NCBI GenBank assembly: GCA_963942565.1
Contig: OZ012688.1
Coordinates: 18,755,300 to 18,819,299, forward strand
Source: Maea johnstoni
Lineage: Eukaryota > Annelida > Polychaeta > Spionida > Magelonidae
Direction of reading: 5' to 3'
Length of the DNA stretch: 64,000 bases
Under the pieces are notes generated by a model, which saw only the letters and a program-made list of their open reading frames with translations, was not told where the DNA came from and ran no database searches. A program made the position numbers and the translations under genes. Positions 61,158 through 64,000 of this stretch are shown here, piece after piece; position 1 is the stretch's first letter; every line of letters begins with the position of its first letter.

Positions 61158-61456
61158 GTCATTTGCAGTCGTCCTAGTTATCCTCCACAAACTTTGGTCA
61201 TTCAGTTAAATTAACATATTTGTTCGTAATTTCTTAATGCTACGAGTATTCTCGGGGTTAGGGTAGTGAAGGTATCGCATGCTAATGCGATCTTGCAGTT
61301 GGTAGACCCTGCTTACGCTGCCGCGCAGGAACACGCTAAAACTTTAATTTGGAATTTTCATTTTTGGTCAGTTTTTCTGCCAAGTTGCTGCTAGGGCGCA
61401 TGTAAGTAGGTGTGGATGATAGGGAAACCAATCCGCCGCTTGGTTTTAAGTCTAAT

Positions 61457-63391
<1,935 letters not shown>

Positions 63392-64000
63392 ATGAGGCAT
63401 CAATCTTCATTACCCCAGAAGGGACTCAAATTCGGACAGGGTCGAGAGACAGCTAGCAGTCATTGGCAACGCCGTGGTCCAAACAGGTAGGCCACGGTCA
63501 ACGTCAGTGATGGGTATCGGGGCGAATAACCACGACTACGCCCTCAACCTAGATTAGCATTCCCCTCGCGCTCCAGATCTGATTACAAATTGGGAGGGAG
63601 ACGAGGAAAGCGCAACAACCATCGGTTGTGCTTGGCCAAATAATGCCAATGATGCTACTTATATAGGTAGATTGGAGTACAGTAATGTGCCTAGAGTAGT
63701 TGACCAAATTAACTTTTGCAAGTTATTTGATTGAATAAAACTGTTCAACTTTAACTTTATCGAAATTGTAAATAGTTTAGAATATTTCTATTGAAAGAAA
63801 TATTCATAATTTTGTCACATTACTGAATTAGGTACCTTTTACAGCTCCGTGGGTGTATTTGCATCTTGTGTTATCGCCGCTCATGGCTATTAATAGAGCA
63901 CAGTCCCGCATTTGTCATTCGTCGACCGTGATTGGGTCACATTTTCGAAAATTATTTACTTTGCGTATGCCACGATATAAAAAACACATTTGAAGTTAGT
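63392..64000. other. Intergenic sequence, nothing recognised
   Basis: After the 1.9-kb element no exon, tRNA or clear repeat is seen; 59.4-60.4 kb is equally unremarkable. Confidence 0.4.

Overview
The window is animal nuclear DNA: short exons with GT-AG introns, dense MITEs, LINE and SINE pieces, and minisatellites. The best guess is an amphioxus (Branchiostoma-like) chromosome. The reasons are KIF15 and KDM8 orthologues of animal type, heavy hAT-type MITE load, and minisatellites that straddle splice junctions, a peculiarity I recall being reported for the amphioxus Adh locus (recalled, not checked). No prokaryotic, CRISPR or viral element is evident. || Layout. 1-36.3 kb, minus strand: the first 23 exons of a kinesin-12 gene, KIF15. 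They join in perfect phase to 2754 nt (918 codons) covering the motor and the first half of the coiled-coil stalk; the 3' part of the gene lies beyond position 1. 36.26-37.6 kb: a compact, apparently bidirectional promoter zone. 37.6-39.95 kb, plus strand: the 3' three exons of a DUF218/YdcF-like protein gene. 40.4-44.3 kb: a 5'-truncated LINE, a tRNA-like SINE, and the C-terminal end of a second LINE. 47.8-53.1 kb: a 5.3-kb inverted-repeat element whose arms are tandem ~360-bp monomers in opposite orientation. 53.5-54.0 kb, plus strand: a putative last exon with PPxY motifs. 57.4-59.02 kb, minus strand: KDM8 (JMJD5), coding part in one exon. 60.4-63.4 kb: tandem duplications and a 1.9-kb non-autonomous DNA transposon. 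|| The most striking thing is in the KIF15 introns. At least six minisatellites each amplify an exon-intron junction of KIF15 itself: 17 x 152 bp carrying the 3' splice site of exon 15; 19 x 106 bp carrying the 5' splice site of exon 10; about 35 x 30 bp carrying the 5' splice site of exon 18 and partly open in frame as a repeated decapeptide; about 11 x 36 bp after exon 8; ~100-bp units at the start of exon 18; and a threefold copy of the 3' half of exon 17. The gene therefore offers dozens of near-perfect decoy splice sites beside the real ones. || The introns also hold several MITE families with clean target duplications: a 314-bp hAT-like family (8-bp TSDs, one copy inserted in another), a 213-bp TTAA family resembling piggyBac termini (one copy split by a 1.2-kb hAT element), TA-flanked mariner-like MITEs, and a 713-bp near-perfect palindrome with a 9-bp TSD. 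All calls come from reading the sequence; no database search was possible.
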